Positions 32,463 through 40,647 of a stretch of DNA of 43,586 nucleotides are shown piece by piece. The DNA is from Paraburkholderia nodosa DSM 21604. Its GTDB lineage: Bacteria; Pseudomonadota; Gammaproteobacteria; Burkholderiales; Burkholderiaceae. Position 1 is the first letter of the stretch. Each line of letters starts with the position of its first letter. Under the pieces are notes generated by a model, which was not told the origin of the DNA, did no database searches, and saw only the letters and a program-made list of their open reading frames with translations. Position numbers and translations under genes: made by a program. Where the stretch lies: positions 29,360 through 72,945 of the forward strand of contig NZ_JAFA01000041.1 in assembly GCF_000519185.1 (NCBI RefSeq), read 5' to 3'.

Positions 32463-33176
32463 CTATGGCGCGACGCCAAGCACCGTGAGATGCATCTCGC
32501 GGCGCTCGACAAAGCCCAGGGTGCGATAGATGGAAATGGCGCCGTGATTCGACGTCAGCACGTGCAGGAACGGTGTCTCGCCGCGCGCGCTGATTGCCGC
32601 CATCAGCAGTTGCATGAGGCCCGCCGCGAGCCCTTGCCCCCTGAAGGCCGGGTCCACGCATACGGCGCTGATTTCGGTATGCCCTTCGATCTTCATGCGC
32701 TCGCCGGCCATGGCGACGAGTTTGCCCTCTCTGCGCACGCCAAGGTAGCCGCCGAATTCGATGGTGCGCGGGCCAAACGGGCCGGGCTGCGTTGCCGCGG
32801 CCAGCGCGAGCATCTCAGGCACGTCATGCTCAGTTAGCCGCACGTGCTCCAGCGCGGTGGGCGCAAGCGGTTGGCCTTGCCAGACCATTTGCAGCAGCGT
32901 GGCGTGCCGGATCAGCGCGAAGCCGGCGGGCGGCTCCACGGCATCCAGCGTGGTCAGGGCAACGGGTGCGTGCTCTTCGATCAGTCCTCGCAAGGCGTCG
33001 AACGATTCAGGCGTGGTGTCCGACATCGCCGCAAAGGGGGCGACGGCGGGCACATACCGCACTGCGCGATCGTTCCCAACGGCGAGATGGCGCTGGCGGC
33101 CGGTCAGCGCGTGCCCTGGCACGTTGTCCAGCGCGGTTGTGCTGCCCGCAGGTTTCGTTGCCAGCACATCGAACAT
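32463..33176 (-). CDS. GNAT N-acetyltransferase (FR47-like)
   Basis: A 237-residue protein with the GNAT fold in its C-terminal half: GGYLGVRREGKLVAMAGER, then AVCVDPAFRGQGLAAGLM (acetyl-CoA loop RGQGLA) and FLHVLTSNHGAISIYRTLGF. The N-terminal 100 residues form a divergent first domain. GGAAGCG precedes the ATG at 33176; an ATG at 33191 and longer frames are less well supported. It is unrelated to the two double-GNAT paralogues. The gene lies 116 bases downstream of the NmrA-like gene, on the same strand. The substrate is unknown. Confidence 0.83.
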   Translation of the reverse strand: MFDVLATKPAGSTTALDNVPGHALTGRQRHLAVGNDRAVRYVPAVAPFAAMSDTTPESFDALRGLIEEHAPVALTTLDAVEPPAGFALIRHATLLQMVWQGQPLAPTALEHVRLTEHDVPEMLALAAATQPGPFGPRTIEFGGYLGVRREGKLVAMAGERMKIEGHTEISAVCVDPAFRGQGLAAGLMQLLMAAISARGETPFLHVLTSNHGAISIYRTLGFVERREMHLTVLGVAP

Positions 33177-33292
33177 GATTCGCGCTTCCATAGAGAATGT
33201 GGACGGTTTGTGACGATAGTCTAGACGAGGCGTGTTCGGCGGACCACGGCCGAACGCGCCAACTTTGGCGTTATTCCCGCCAATGCCTTTCG

Positions 33293-34156
33293 TCACGCAC
33301 CGCTTGCGAGCGCTTCGAGCACGGTGTCCAGTTCGACGTCCCCGCGAAGGATTTCATCGGCGGGCTTGGAGAAACAGATCCAGCCCTCGTTGAATCCGTC
33401 GAGCATGCGCATACGCGGCAAGGGGTGCTTCATGCCTTGTGCCAGAAAGCGCGACTCCCATTCCTGCCGGTTCACCGCCACCGCGCGCACAGGCCTGCCA
33501 AGCACGCGGGCAAACGCGGAAGCAATGTCGTTGGCGCTCACGCGGCGCGGCCCCTCCAGCTCGACCACGCGTGTGCCGCTCCATGTCTGCTGGAGCAAGT
33601 CGGCGGCGAGGCGGCCGACGTCCGCGGTCGCGACCATCGGGACGGCGTGGTCGAGCGGTTGCAGGTAGCTCTCGATCACGCCGTTGTCGCGCGCGCACGC
33701 GACATCCCACGCAGCGTTCTCCATGAACCAGCCAGGCCGCAGGAAAGTCACGGGCACAGGCAGCGCGGCTAGCGCCTGCTCCATCAGCGACAGTTGCGTG
33801 AGCAGATTGCTCTCTTGTGCCTGCGCGCCGATGGTCGAGAGACAAACGACTTTCGCGGGCCGTGCGTTGTGGATCGCGGTGCAAACGGCATCGATGACCG
33901 CGCGTGATTCCGGAAAACCCGGCGAGGGATCGAACTGCGGAGGCAGCAGGATGAACACGCCCTGCGCGCCGCTGAATGCAGCGGTAAGCGCTGCGGCGTC
34001 TTCCATGCTTGCCGTCGCCAGCTCGCAGCCTTGTGCTTGCCACGACGCGGCGCGCGCAGCGTCGCGCACGACTGCCCGCACCGGTTGCCCCGATGCCAGC
34101 AGTGCACGGGCGAGCGCACCGCCCACTTTTCCGGTAATGCCTGTAATTGCGTACAC
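33293..34156 (-). CDS. NmrA/NAD(P)H-azoreductase-like atypical SDR protein
   Basis: A 287-residue NAD(P)-binding protein of the NmrA/atypical short-chain dehydrogenase group. The N-terminus YAITGITGKVGGALARALL carries the glycine-rich dinucleotide motif. GVFILLPPQFD, VVCLSTIGAQ and FLRPGWFMENAAW follow as in QorB-type quinone reductases. The usual YxxxK pair is not evident, so it may be a redox sensor or quinone reductase. The GTG at 34156 begins the fold and has GGAGGG upstream. It is divergent from the LysR gene at 34361 and is probably under its control. Confidence 0.87.
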   Translation of the reverse strand: MYAITGITGKVGGALARALLASGQPVRAVVRDAARAASWQAQGCELATASMEDAAALTAAFSGAQGVFILLPPQFDPSPGFPESRAVIDAVCTAIHNARPAKVVCLSTIGAQAQESNLLTQLSLMEQALAALPVPVTFLRPGWFMENAAWDVACARDNGVIESYLQPLDHAVPMVATADVGRLAADLLQQTWSGTRVVELEGPRRVSANDIASAFARVLGRPVRAVAVNRQEWESRFLAQGMKHPLPRMRMLDGFNEGWICFSKPADEILRGDVELDTVLEALASGA

Positions 34157-34360
34157 TTGAAACCCTCCGCATGCGACGACGAGATTGTCGAAAAAGCCGA
34201 ACACGATGGCAGCAAGGTGCTGCCTGGTTCCGTTTCGGTGAGACGCATTCTGGACGCATGGCGGCCGAAGCTAAATGCCGCGAAGGGCACTAGATCAGTG
34301 ACTCGCGCGCACGAATCGGATGGCCGATCCATCATCGCCAAAGGCTGCTTTAGGGCCGCC

Positions 34361-35305
34361 ATGCCGGCTGCCATTGGAACGACGACATTGAGAACAACGA
34401 CACTCGAGAACATTTCCGGCGCGATCAGCGTGTTTGCCGCCGTCGTCGATGCGGGGACGTTTGCCGCCGCGGCAGACGTGCTCGGCATGTCGCCGCCAGG
34501 CGTGAGCCGCGCGATTGCGCGGCTGGAGAAGCGGCTCGATATCCGGCTCTTCAATCGCACGACGCGCTCGATTTCGCTGACCGAAGGCGGGCGCCGTTTC
34601 TACGAGCAGGTCGTCCCGCATCTCGCGGGGCTCGAGGAAGCGGCCATCGCGGCATCGGGCAATGCGTCGGCGGTGCGCGGCAGGCTGCGGGTGAATCTGG
34701 ACCCGGTGTGCTATCGGGCAGTTCTCGGCGCGGATCTCGACCGGTTCATGGACGCCCATCCCGAACTCGAGATCGAACTGATCGCGAGAGATAGTCTTGG
34801 CGACCTGGTGGCGGAGGGATTCGATGTCGCGATGCGATTCGGCAAGCCGCGATCCTCCACGCTGGTTGCCCGCAAGCTGCTCGATACCGCCGTCGTGACG
34901 GTCGCGGCGCCGGCCTATCTATCGCGCTGGGGCAGGCCGCTGCGCCCCGAAGATCTCGAAGGCCCCACTCACCGGTGCCTCGAATTCCGCGACCCCGAGA
35001 CAGGCAAGCCCTATCCCTGGGAGTTTCATCGCAAGCGCAAGGATGTCGTGGTGGCGACGCATGGGCGGCTCACAGTGAACGATCCGGGCGCCTTGCTCAA
35101 TGCGTGTCTGGCCGGTTCCGGCATTGCGCAAATGCTGCTTCTCGGCGCCGAGCCTCTGATTGCCGATGGCAGGCTGGTGAATCTGTTCCCCGACTGGCCC
35201 GACGAACGCTTCCCGCTATACGTCTACTATCCGTCGCGGCACTACACGCCCGCGAAGACGCGCGCATTCATCGATTTCATCGTCGCCTGGGCCGCGGCGC
35301 ATTGA
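34361..35305 (+). CDS. LysR-family transcriptional regulator
   Basis: A 314-residue LysR protein of the CrgA/DsdC-like subgroup. The winged HTH reads AAAADVLGMSPPGVSRAIARLEKRLDIRLFNRTTRSISLTE in two continuous parts near residues 28-65, and the effector domain starts with VRGRLRVNLDP. The segment DGRLVNLFPDW near the C-terminus is typical. The start is uncertain: ATG at 34361 is used, while a TTG at 34388 fits the family's length slightly better. It faces the NmrA-like gene (divergent), the normal arrangement for a LysR protein and its target. Its end is 11 bases from the next, convergent LysR gene. Confidence 0.9.
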   Translation: MPAAIGTTTLRTTTLENISGAISVFAAVVDAGTFAAAADVLGMSPPGVSRAIARLEKRLDIRLFNRTTRSISLTEGGRRFYEQVVPHLAGLEEAAIAASGNASAVRGRLRVNLDPVCYRAVLGADLDRFMDAHPELEIELIARDSLGDLVAEGFDVAMRFGKPRSSTLVARKLLDTAVVTVAAPAYLSRWGRPLRPEDLEGPTHRCLEFRDPETGKPYPWEFHRKRKDVVVATHGRLTVNDPGALLNACLAGSGIAQMLLLGAEPLIADGRLVNLFPDWPDERFPLYVYYPSRHYTPAKTRAFIDFIVAWAAAH

Positions 35306-35316
35306 TTGCGGCGACA

Positions 35317-36270
35317 TCACAGCGGTACGCGTTGCCGGCATACCGTGAGCACGAGTTGCCGTAGCCAGCGATGGACGGGATCGGCCTCGATGCGCGGATG
35401 CCACATCTGCGACACCGTGATTTTTTCGGTCGTGACCGGCAGCTCGAAAACGTGGATTCCAGCGGACTGGGGCGATTCGTGCAGTTCGTCCTGTTGGTCC
35501 TGCGGTTGTTCACGGTGATTGCACAGAAACGATCCGGGCACGAGCGCGATCAGATCGGAAGCGCGCGCCACGGCTAGCGCGGCAGGGAAGCTGGGCACCA
35601 CGGCGACGATCGTTCTTTCCAGTCCCAGCGCGGCCAATGCAACATCGACCGGTCCGCTGCCGCGGCCGCTTCGCGACGCAACAACGTGCCCGAAAGCGAC
35701 ATACCGTTCGGCGCTCGGCCCGCGCTCCAGCGCTAGCGGATGGCCCGTTCTGACGACGCCCACGAAGCGGTCCCTGAAGAGCGCCTGCACGCGAATTTCC
35801 GGACCCATCTCTCCGAGCACGCCGATCTCGAGGTCGGCCGAACCCTCGCGCAAATGCGTCGAAGTCTTCTCCGCCTTGGGCGCGAAGCGCAAGCGCACGA
35901 ATGGCGCGACCGCCGTAGCCGCGGCGATGAGCGGCGCGCCGAAGGCTTCTACGAAACCGTCGTTGGCGCGAATCGTGAAGGTCCGCTGCAAGGTGGCGAG
36001 ATCGGGCTCGGCGGCCGACGGCACAAGGACGGCGCGTGCTTCGTGAACCGCGTTTTGCGTGCGCTCGCGCAGCGCCTGCGCATGCGGGGTGAGCACCATG
36101 CCGCGGCCGGCGCGAACGAGGAGCGGGTCGCCGGTCGCCTCGCGAAGGCGGGTCAAGGTCCGGCTCATTGCCGAGGCGCTCAACCCCAGTCGACGCGCTG
36201 CGCCGACCACGCTGCCGTCGTCGAGCAATGCGTCGAGCGCGATGAGGAGATTCAGGTCGGGTTCAGACAT
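35317..36270 (-). CDS. LysR-family transcriptional regulator (second, NodD/PcpR-like)
   Basis: A 317-residue regulator starting MSEPDLNLLIALDALLDDGS, the typical N-terminus of the NodD/SyrM/LeuO-like branch. The HTH includes AARRLGLSASAMSRTLTRLR and DPLLVRAGRGMVLT. The effector domain has ADLEIGVLG and FVGVVRTGHPL. An insert of Gln/Asp/Glu residues (QPQDQQDE) precedes the last strand. An ATG 10 codons upstream (36300) is an alternative start. It is divergent from the SDR gene at 36398, its likely target. It is not closely similar to the LysR protein at 34361. Confidence 0.9.
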   Translation of the reverse strand: MSEPDLNLLIALDALLDDGSVVGAARRLGLSASAMSRTLTRLREATGDPLLVRAGRGMVLTPHAQALRERTQNAVHEARAVLVPSAAEPDLATLQRTFTIRANDGFVEAFGAPLIAAATAVAPFVRLRFAPKAEKTSTHLREGSADLEIGVLGEMGPEIRVQALFRDRFVGVVRTGHPLALERGPSAERYVAFGHVVASRSGRGSGPVDVALAALGLERTIVAVVPSFPAALAVARASDLIALVPGSFLCNHREQPQDQQDELHESPQSAGIHVFELPVTTEKITVSQMWHPRIEADPVHRWLRQLVLTVCRQRVPL

Positions 36271-36397
36271 GCCCGATGCTAGCACGGGTTTTTTTGGCAT
36301 GGCGTTCCGTGCAACTTATAGCTGCAAGGCATGCGTCTTCCGCCATGTCTGAGGCGCCACTATATTTCCCATATCCACTGAATACAGGGAAATAGCC

Positions 36398-37102
36398 ATG
36401 CAGGAATCACCACTCTCAAAGACGGTCCTTCTCATCGGCGCATCGCGGGGGCTTGGCTTCGCCATGGTCGAGGAATATCTCAAGCGCGGCTGGCGCGTGA
36501 TCGCCACCGGCAGGGCGGGCTCGATGGGCCGGCTTGCGCAGGCGGCGCGGGCCTCGCAAGGTGCGCTCGAAGTCGACACGGTCGATATTACGGTGCCGGA
36601 GCAGGTCGCGGCACTCCACGATCGCCTTCAGGATCGCCGGGTGGACATGCTCTTCGTGAACGCCGGCGTCACGAATGACCATCGTGAAACGATTGCAGAT
36701 GTCTCAACCGATGAGTTCGTTCGCGTGATGGTGACGAACGCGTTGAGTCCGATGCGCGTCGTCGAGGCATTTCAGGACCTCGTGCAGCCGGCCGGGACGA
36801 TAGGCGTCATGTCGTCCGGGCAAGGCAGCGTGAGCAACAACACGAATGGCAACCATGAGGTCTACCGCGGCAGCAAGGCCGCGCTGAACATGTTCATGCG
36901 CAGCTATGCGGCGCGCCATCAAGACGAAGCGAAAACCTTGTTGCTCATGGCGCCGGGATGGGTACGCACGGACATGGGCGGCCCGCAAGCGCGCCTGGGC
37001 ATCGAGGAGAGCATCCCCAACCTGGTCAGCACGATCGAAGCGTACGAAGGCCGCACCGGCCTGCATTACCTCGATTACCTCGGGAGAGTCGTTCCCTGGT
37101 GA
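36398..37102 (+). CDS. Short-chain dehydrogenase/reductase family protein
   Basis: A 234-residue cytoplasmic SDR. The cofactor motif is VLLIGASRGLGFAMVEEYL (TGxxxGxG variant near residue 11), NAGV near residue 88 is the structural NAG motif, and the catalytic YRGSKAALN gives Tyr and Lys. S at the GVMSSGQGS strand completes the triad. The C-terminal APGWVRTDMGG is typical of carbonyl reductases. AGGGAAA precedes the ATG. It is divergent from a LysR gene with 127 bases between and is probably regulated by it. The substrate is unknown. Confidence 0.9.
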   Translation: MQESPLSKTVLLIGASRGLGFAMVEEYLKRGWRVIATGRAGSMGRLAQAARASQGALEVDTVDITVPEQVAALHDRLQDRRVDMLFVNAGVTNDHRETIADVSTDEFVRVMVTNALSPMRVVEAFQDLVQPAGTIGVMSSGQGSVSNNTNGNHEVYRGSKAALNMFMRSYAARHQDEAKTLLLMAPGWVRTDMGGPQARLGIEESIPNLVSTIEAYEGRTGLHYLDYLGRVVPW

Positions 37103-37135
37103 GCCATCTCGACAGGCTGGAGACGCGACTCGTGC

Positions 37136-37573
37136 TCAGTGCTTGCCCGGAAACGAGAACGTCGCACGCGCGCTGCCGTTGCCGGCGACGTTCACGCGCT
37201 GCGTCCTCGTTACCTCGTTATAGGTGGCGGTGATCGTATAGCGTCCGCTGGGCAGCCGCACGAGCATGTACGGACCGTGCGAACGCGTGTCGAGCACGGA
37301 CGTGCCGCCGGCGTTCGTTATCTGTACCTGCACGTCCGCAACATAGCTCGAACCGGGACCGGTAAACAGCAGCGAGAGCGGCCACTGGCTGCGCGCATGC
37401 CGCAGCGCCGTGGACTCGTCGCGGCCGACCCCGCCGGACACGAACGAGACGTCACCTTGCTGCTCCGTTTGTGGCATGCCCGTTTGCGCGAGTGCGCTGC
37501 TTGCCAGAGCGAATGCGCACGTTGCAGCGAGCAGGGTCGAAGCGATTCGGGGAGCCTTGCGTTGCCTTTCCAT
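37136..37573 (-). CDS. Exported protein with carboxypeptidase-regulatory-like beta fold
   Basis: A 145-residue protein with a signal peptide (ASTLLAATCAFALASSALAQ) and a beta-rich part: WPLSLLFTG, VADVQVQITNAGGTSVLDT, GPYMLVRLPSGRYTITATYN and a final RVNVAGNGSARATFSF. This is the transthyretin/carboxypeptidase-regulatory-like pattern of small periplasmic proteins found widely in Burkholderiaceae. No enzyme motif is seen. The ATG at 37573 has AAGGAG eight bases upstream; the GTG at 37582 would lie too close to it. It is convergent with the SDR gene. Confidence 0.82.
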   Translation of the reverse strand: MERQRKAPRIASTLLAATCAFALASSALAQTGMPQTEQQGDVSFVSGGVGRDESTALRHARSQWPLSLLFTGPGSSYVADVQVQITNAGGTSVLDTRSHGPYMLVRLPSGRYTITATYNEVTRTQRVNVAGNGSARATFSFPGKH

Positions 37574-38081
37574 CGTGGCCACTCCTTACAGTGATGTCGA
37601 TTTCGAGCACGCAGGCGCGAGCGCCGCCGCTTCTGCAGGCCTCGTAACAGATTAGCTTTTTTCGGCCCGCGATGCGCTCTGCGCGCTGCGTTCACGGGGC
37701 GCCGCTCCGCCTTCGCGAGCGTCATGCAAATCACATCGAATTCTGAATTTCCGTTGCGTTCGCAACAATCTCATTACTCATTGCTTACGAGTTCCTGTCT
37801 ATTTCGCGCCTTTCATGCGTGTCAGCTACCGCCAGCCGGGAAAACACCGAGATAAAAGCTCGTAAGGCTACTCAATAGTTTTTATATGATTATTTGGAGT
37901 TTTGCTACATCAACCGGCGAGGTCCACGCGCACGTACAAAAGCAAACGTTTGCGCATCGCGGCTCAACCGGTTTCCCCCGCAGGAAGTTTGCCGGCGCCT
38001 GACGCGGCCGGCCGCTCTGGCAGACCCTGTTTACCGGTCTGATCAGTACTCCATAACGTACTCGAACTCTCGGAGAGACAT
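37574..38081. other. 508-base non-coding region before the beta-glucosidase gene
   Basis: No credible gene is present. It is more AT-rich than its surroundings between 37735 and 37920. It holds a GTTGCG-TT-CGCAAC inverted repeat (37753-37766), a TATGAT -10-like box at 37885-37890 with no clear -35, and the 12-bp LacI-type palindrome at 37941. The promoter of the beta-glucosidase gene is probably here. Confidence 0.6.
37941..37952. promoter_or_regulatory. LacI/GalR-type operator palindrome upstream of the beta-glucosidase gene
   Basis: GCAAACGTTTGC is a perfect 12-bp palindrome with the central CG and AAACGTTT core characteristic of LacI/GalR-family operators. It is 129 bases before the glycoside hydrolase start codon and about 50 bases past a TATGAT box. 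The regulator gene is not in the window, so it would act in trans. Confidence 0.5.
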
Positions 38082-40295
38082 ATGAGGATCACCCGTTGGC
38101 CCACCGCCGCCGTGCTGGTTGCGATGGCCGCTACCGCCCATGCCGGCGAAAGCAGCAACGACGTACCTTATCCGTTGCCGATGCCGTTGATGGCCGTCCC
38201 CCAGAACCTCGGCGCGCACGTTCGTGCCGACCTGCTGCTCAAGCGCATGACGCAGGACGAGAAGCTCCAGTTCATCCATTCCGAATACCAGATGAGCGCC
38301 GTGCCGGGCGGCGGCGCGGGCTATATTCAGGGCGTGCCGCGTCTGGGCATTCCCGACCTGAATATGGTTGATTCCGCAACGGGCTCAGGCAGCACGAGCC
38401 AGAAGAGCACGACCTTTCCGGCGACGATCGCGCTCGCGGCAAGCTGGGACCCGTACCTCGCGCGCGACTTCGGCGCGCGCATAGCCGACCAGTTGCGCGA
38501 ACAAGGATTCGGCATGGGTCTGGGCGGCGGCACGAACCTCGCGCGCGAACCGCGCGGCGGGCGTCTCTTCGAGTACCTCGGCGAAGACCCCGTGCTGGCG
38601 GGCGAAATGCTGGCGGCGCGCACCATCGGCACGCAAAGCCAGCAGGTGATCGCCACGATCAAGCACTACGTCGGCAACGAACAGGAAACGGGCCGCCAGG
38701 GCGGCAACAGCCAGATCGACGAACGCACGCTGCGCGAACTCTATCTGCTGCCGTTCGAAATCGCGGCGAAGGAAGCGCGGCCGGGCAGCGTGATGTGCAG
38801 CTACAACCGCCTGAACGGCACCTACGCGTGCGAGAACACGCATGTGCTGACCGACGTGCTGAAGAAGGACTGGGGCTTCCAGGGCCAGGTGCAGTCGGAC
38901 TGGGGCGCGGCGCATAGCACGGCCCCGGCGATCAACGCGGGTCTCGACGAGGAAGAGGACGTGGGCCCGACGGTCTATCTCACGCCCGATCTGGTCAAAC
39001 AGGCGATCGCCTCGAAGGCCGTCTCGCAGGACCGCCTGGATGACATGGTGCGGCGCAAGCTCTATGTGATGATCAGCACGGGCGTGCTGGACCATCCGGC
39101 GCAGGGCGGTGCCACGATCGACTTCGCGAAGTACAACGTATTCACGCAGGCCGCAGAAGAACAATCCATCGTTCTCCTGAAGAACGACAACAGCCAGTTG
39201 CCGCTTTCGGCGCCGAGCCTGCACAAGATCGCGGTGATCGGCGCTCACGCCGATACGGCCGTGCTGACTGGCGGCGGCTCGGGCAATACGCGCGATCCGG
39301 TCACGGGCAACTTCTCGGGCTGCGGCGGGCTCACGTTCGCTTCGTCCACAGGCTGCGGCTGGTGGACCAACCCGTGGCTCAAGCTCAATACGCCTATCAC
39401 CCAGGCAATCCAGCAGCTCGCGCCTTCGGCACAGGTGAGCTTCGCGGGCAACACCGACCAGACGCAGCCGTTCCGCGCCTATACGCAGCAGGAGATCACC
39501 CAGGCCGCGACGCTCGCCAGCCAGTCCGATGTCGCGATCGTCGTCGTGGCGCAGCCTGCGGGTGAGGACTTCGGCGATTTGCAAAGCCTGAGCCTCGCGA
39601 ACCCGTCGAATCAGGATCAGCTGGTCGAGGCCGTTGCGAAGGCCAACCCGCGCACGATCGTGATCATCGAGAGCGGCAATCCGGTACTGATGCCCTGGAA
39701 GGACCAGGTCTCGGCAATCGTCGAGGCATGGTACCCGGGCGAAGGTGGCGGCAAGGCGATCGCGAACGTGCTGTTCGGTCAGGTGAACCCTTCGGGCAAG
39801 CTGCCTGTCACGTTCCCGGTACACGATCAGGACACGCCGACGTGGGGGACGAACGGCGCCTTCGCGACCGATCCCGTGTACTCCGAAAAGCTGGACATGG
39901 GCTATCGCTGGTATGACGCGAACAACATCACGCCGCTTTACGAGTTCGGCTATGGCCTTTCGTATACGCACTTCAGCTATTCGGGACTGACGGTGAAGCA
40001 AGGCCCGGGGCATACGCTCACGGCGTCGTTCACGGTGCGCAACGATGGCCGCGTAGCCGGTGCGGAAACGGCGCAGGTGTATCTGGGCGTGAGTTATGCC
40101 GGCGAGCCGCCGCGTCGTCTGGTTGGATTCCAGAAGGTGTTCCTGAAGCCGGGGCAGTCGCAACCGGTGCGCGTGACGATCACCGAACGTGCACAGAGCG
40201 TTTGGGACACGTCGCATAACGACTGGGCCTACGTGTCTGGCGGCGCGGTGTATGTGGGCGCCTCGTCGCGCGATATCCGCCTGCAGAGCCGGTAA
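38082..40295 (+). CDS. Secreted beta-glucosidase, glycoside hydrolase family 3
   Basis: A 737-residue exported GH3 enzyme that releases glucose from beta-glucosides. The signal peptide is MRITRWPTAAVLVAMAATAHA. The N-terminal GH3 barrel includes RLGIPDLNMVDSATGSG, the KHYVGNEQE substrate segment, and the nucleophile D273 in VQSDWGAAHST. The C-terminal GH3 domain begins near IVLLKNDNSQLPL. A fibronectin type III-like domain ends the protein (GYGLSYTHFSYSGL, ASFTVRNDGRVAGAETAQVYL). CGGAGAGA lies just before the ATG. It is monocistronic with a hairpin after the stop. Some GH3 proteins act on other sugars, so the sugar specificity is an inference. Confidence 0.92.
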   Translation: MRITRWPTAAVLVAMAATAHAGESSNDVPYPLPMPLMAVPQNLGAHVRADLLLKRMTQDEKLQFIHSEYQMSAVPGGGAGYIQGVPRLGIPDLNMVDSATGSGSTSQKSTTFPATIALAASWDPYLARDFGARIADQLREQGFGMGLGGGTNLAREPRGGRLFEYLGEDPVLAGEMLAARTIGTQSQQVIATIKHYVGNEQETGRQGGNSQIDERTLRELYLLPFEIAAKEARPGSVMCSYNRLNGTYACENTHVLTDVLKKDWGFQGQVQSDWGAAHSTAPAINAGLDEEEDVGPTVYLTPDLVKQAIASKAVSQDRLDDMVRRKLYVMISTGVLDHPAQGGATIDFAKYNVFTQAAEEQSIVLLKNDNSQLPLSAPSLHKIAVIGAHADTAVLTGGGSGNTRDPVTGNFSGCGGLTFASSTGCGWWTNPWLKLNTPITQAIQQLAPSAQVSFAGNTDQTQPFRAYTQQEITQAATLASQSDVAIVVVAQPAGEDFGDLQSLSLANPSNQDQLVEAVAKANPRTIVIIESGNPVLMPWKDQVSAIVEAWYPGEGGGKAIANVLFGQVNPSGKLPVTFPVHDQDTPTWGTNGAFATDPVYSEKLDMGYRWYDANNITPLYEFGYGLSYTHFSYSGLTVKQGPGHTLTASFTVRNDGRVAGAETAQVYLGVSYAGEPPRRLVGFQKVFLKPGQSQPVRVTITERAQSVWDTSHNDWAYVSGGAVYVGASSRDIRLQSR

Positions 40296-40647
40296 GCAGG
40301 AGGGCGTAAGGAGGCTGCGTTGCGGCCTCTGTTTTCTATTCTCGAAAACGGCCGGCTCGCGAACGTTTGCGAGCCGGTTGAATATCGAATTTGCAATGCT
40401 TTTCGTGTCTATCATTCGCGCGCGCAAGAACGCGAATGCGTATTCCCGCAAACATAAATAACTTCTGCGGGTAATCCCCATTCATTCAGAATAGGGAACG
40501 CGGGTAGACTTACCCACCCGTCCGTGGGCCTTCCTCCGTTTGCGCGTTTTCCAGATACACGCCGTCACGCTTTACTGTGACTCTGTCTCGTAGTGCCGCG
40601 CGCACGTGACGCATGGAAGCTGAACCAAGAAGAATACTAAATCAGCC
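40296..40647. other. 352-base non-coding region between the GH3 and GGDEF-EAL genes
   Basis: It holds the terminator-like hairpin at 40352-40377 and AT-richer sequence after it. No credible gene or consensus promoter is seen. A GAAT/ATTC-rich patch near 40480-40500 (CCCATTCATTCAGAATAGGG) is a weak inverted repeat. The promoter for the downstream gene must lie here but cannot be placed. Confidence 0.5.
40352..40377 (+). terminator. Hairpin terminator after the beta-glucosidase gene
   Basis: CCGGCTCGC (40352-40360) and GCGAGCCGG (40369-40377) form a perfect 9-bp stem around the 8-base loop GAACGTTT, followed by TTGAATAT. It is 57 bases after the stop. The loop and its flanks read GCGAACGTTTGC, one base from the LacI-type palindrome upstream of the gene. 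Confidence 0.6.

Noticed and set aside
38385..40481. A 698-codon open frame on the minus strand
   Set aside because: It is antisense to the GH3 gene, its composition is typical of GC-rich shadow frames, and no domain is seen.
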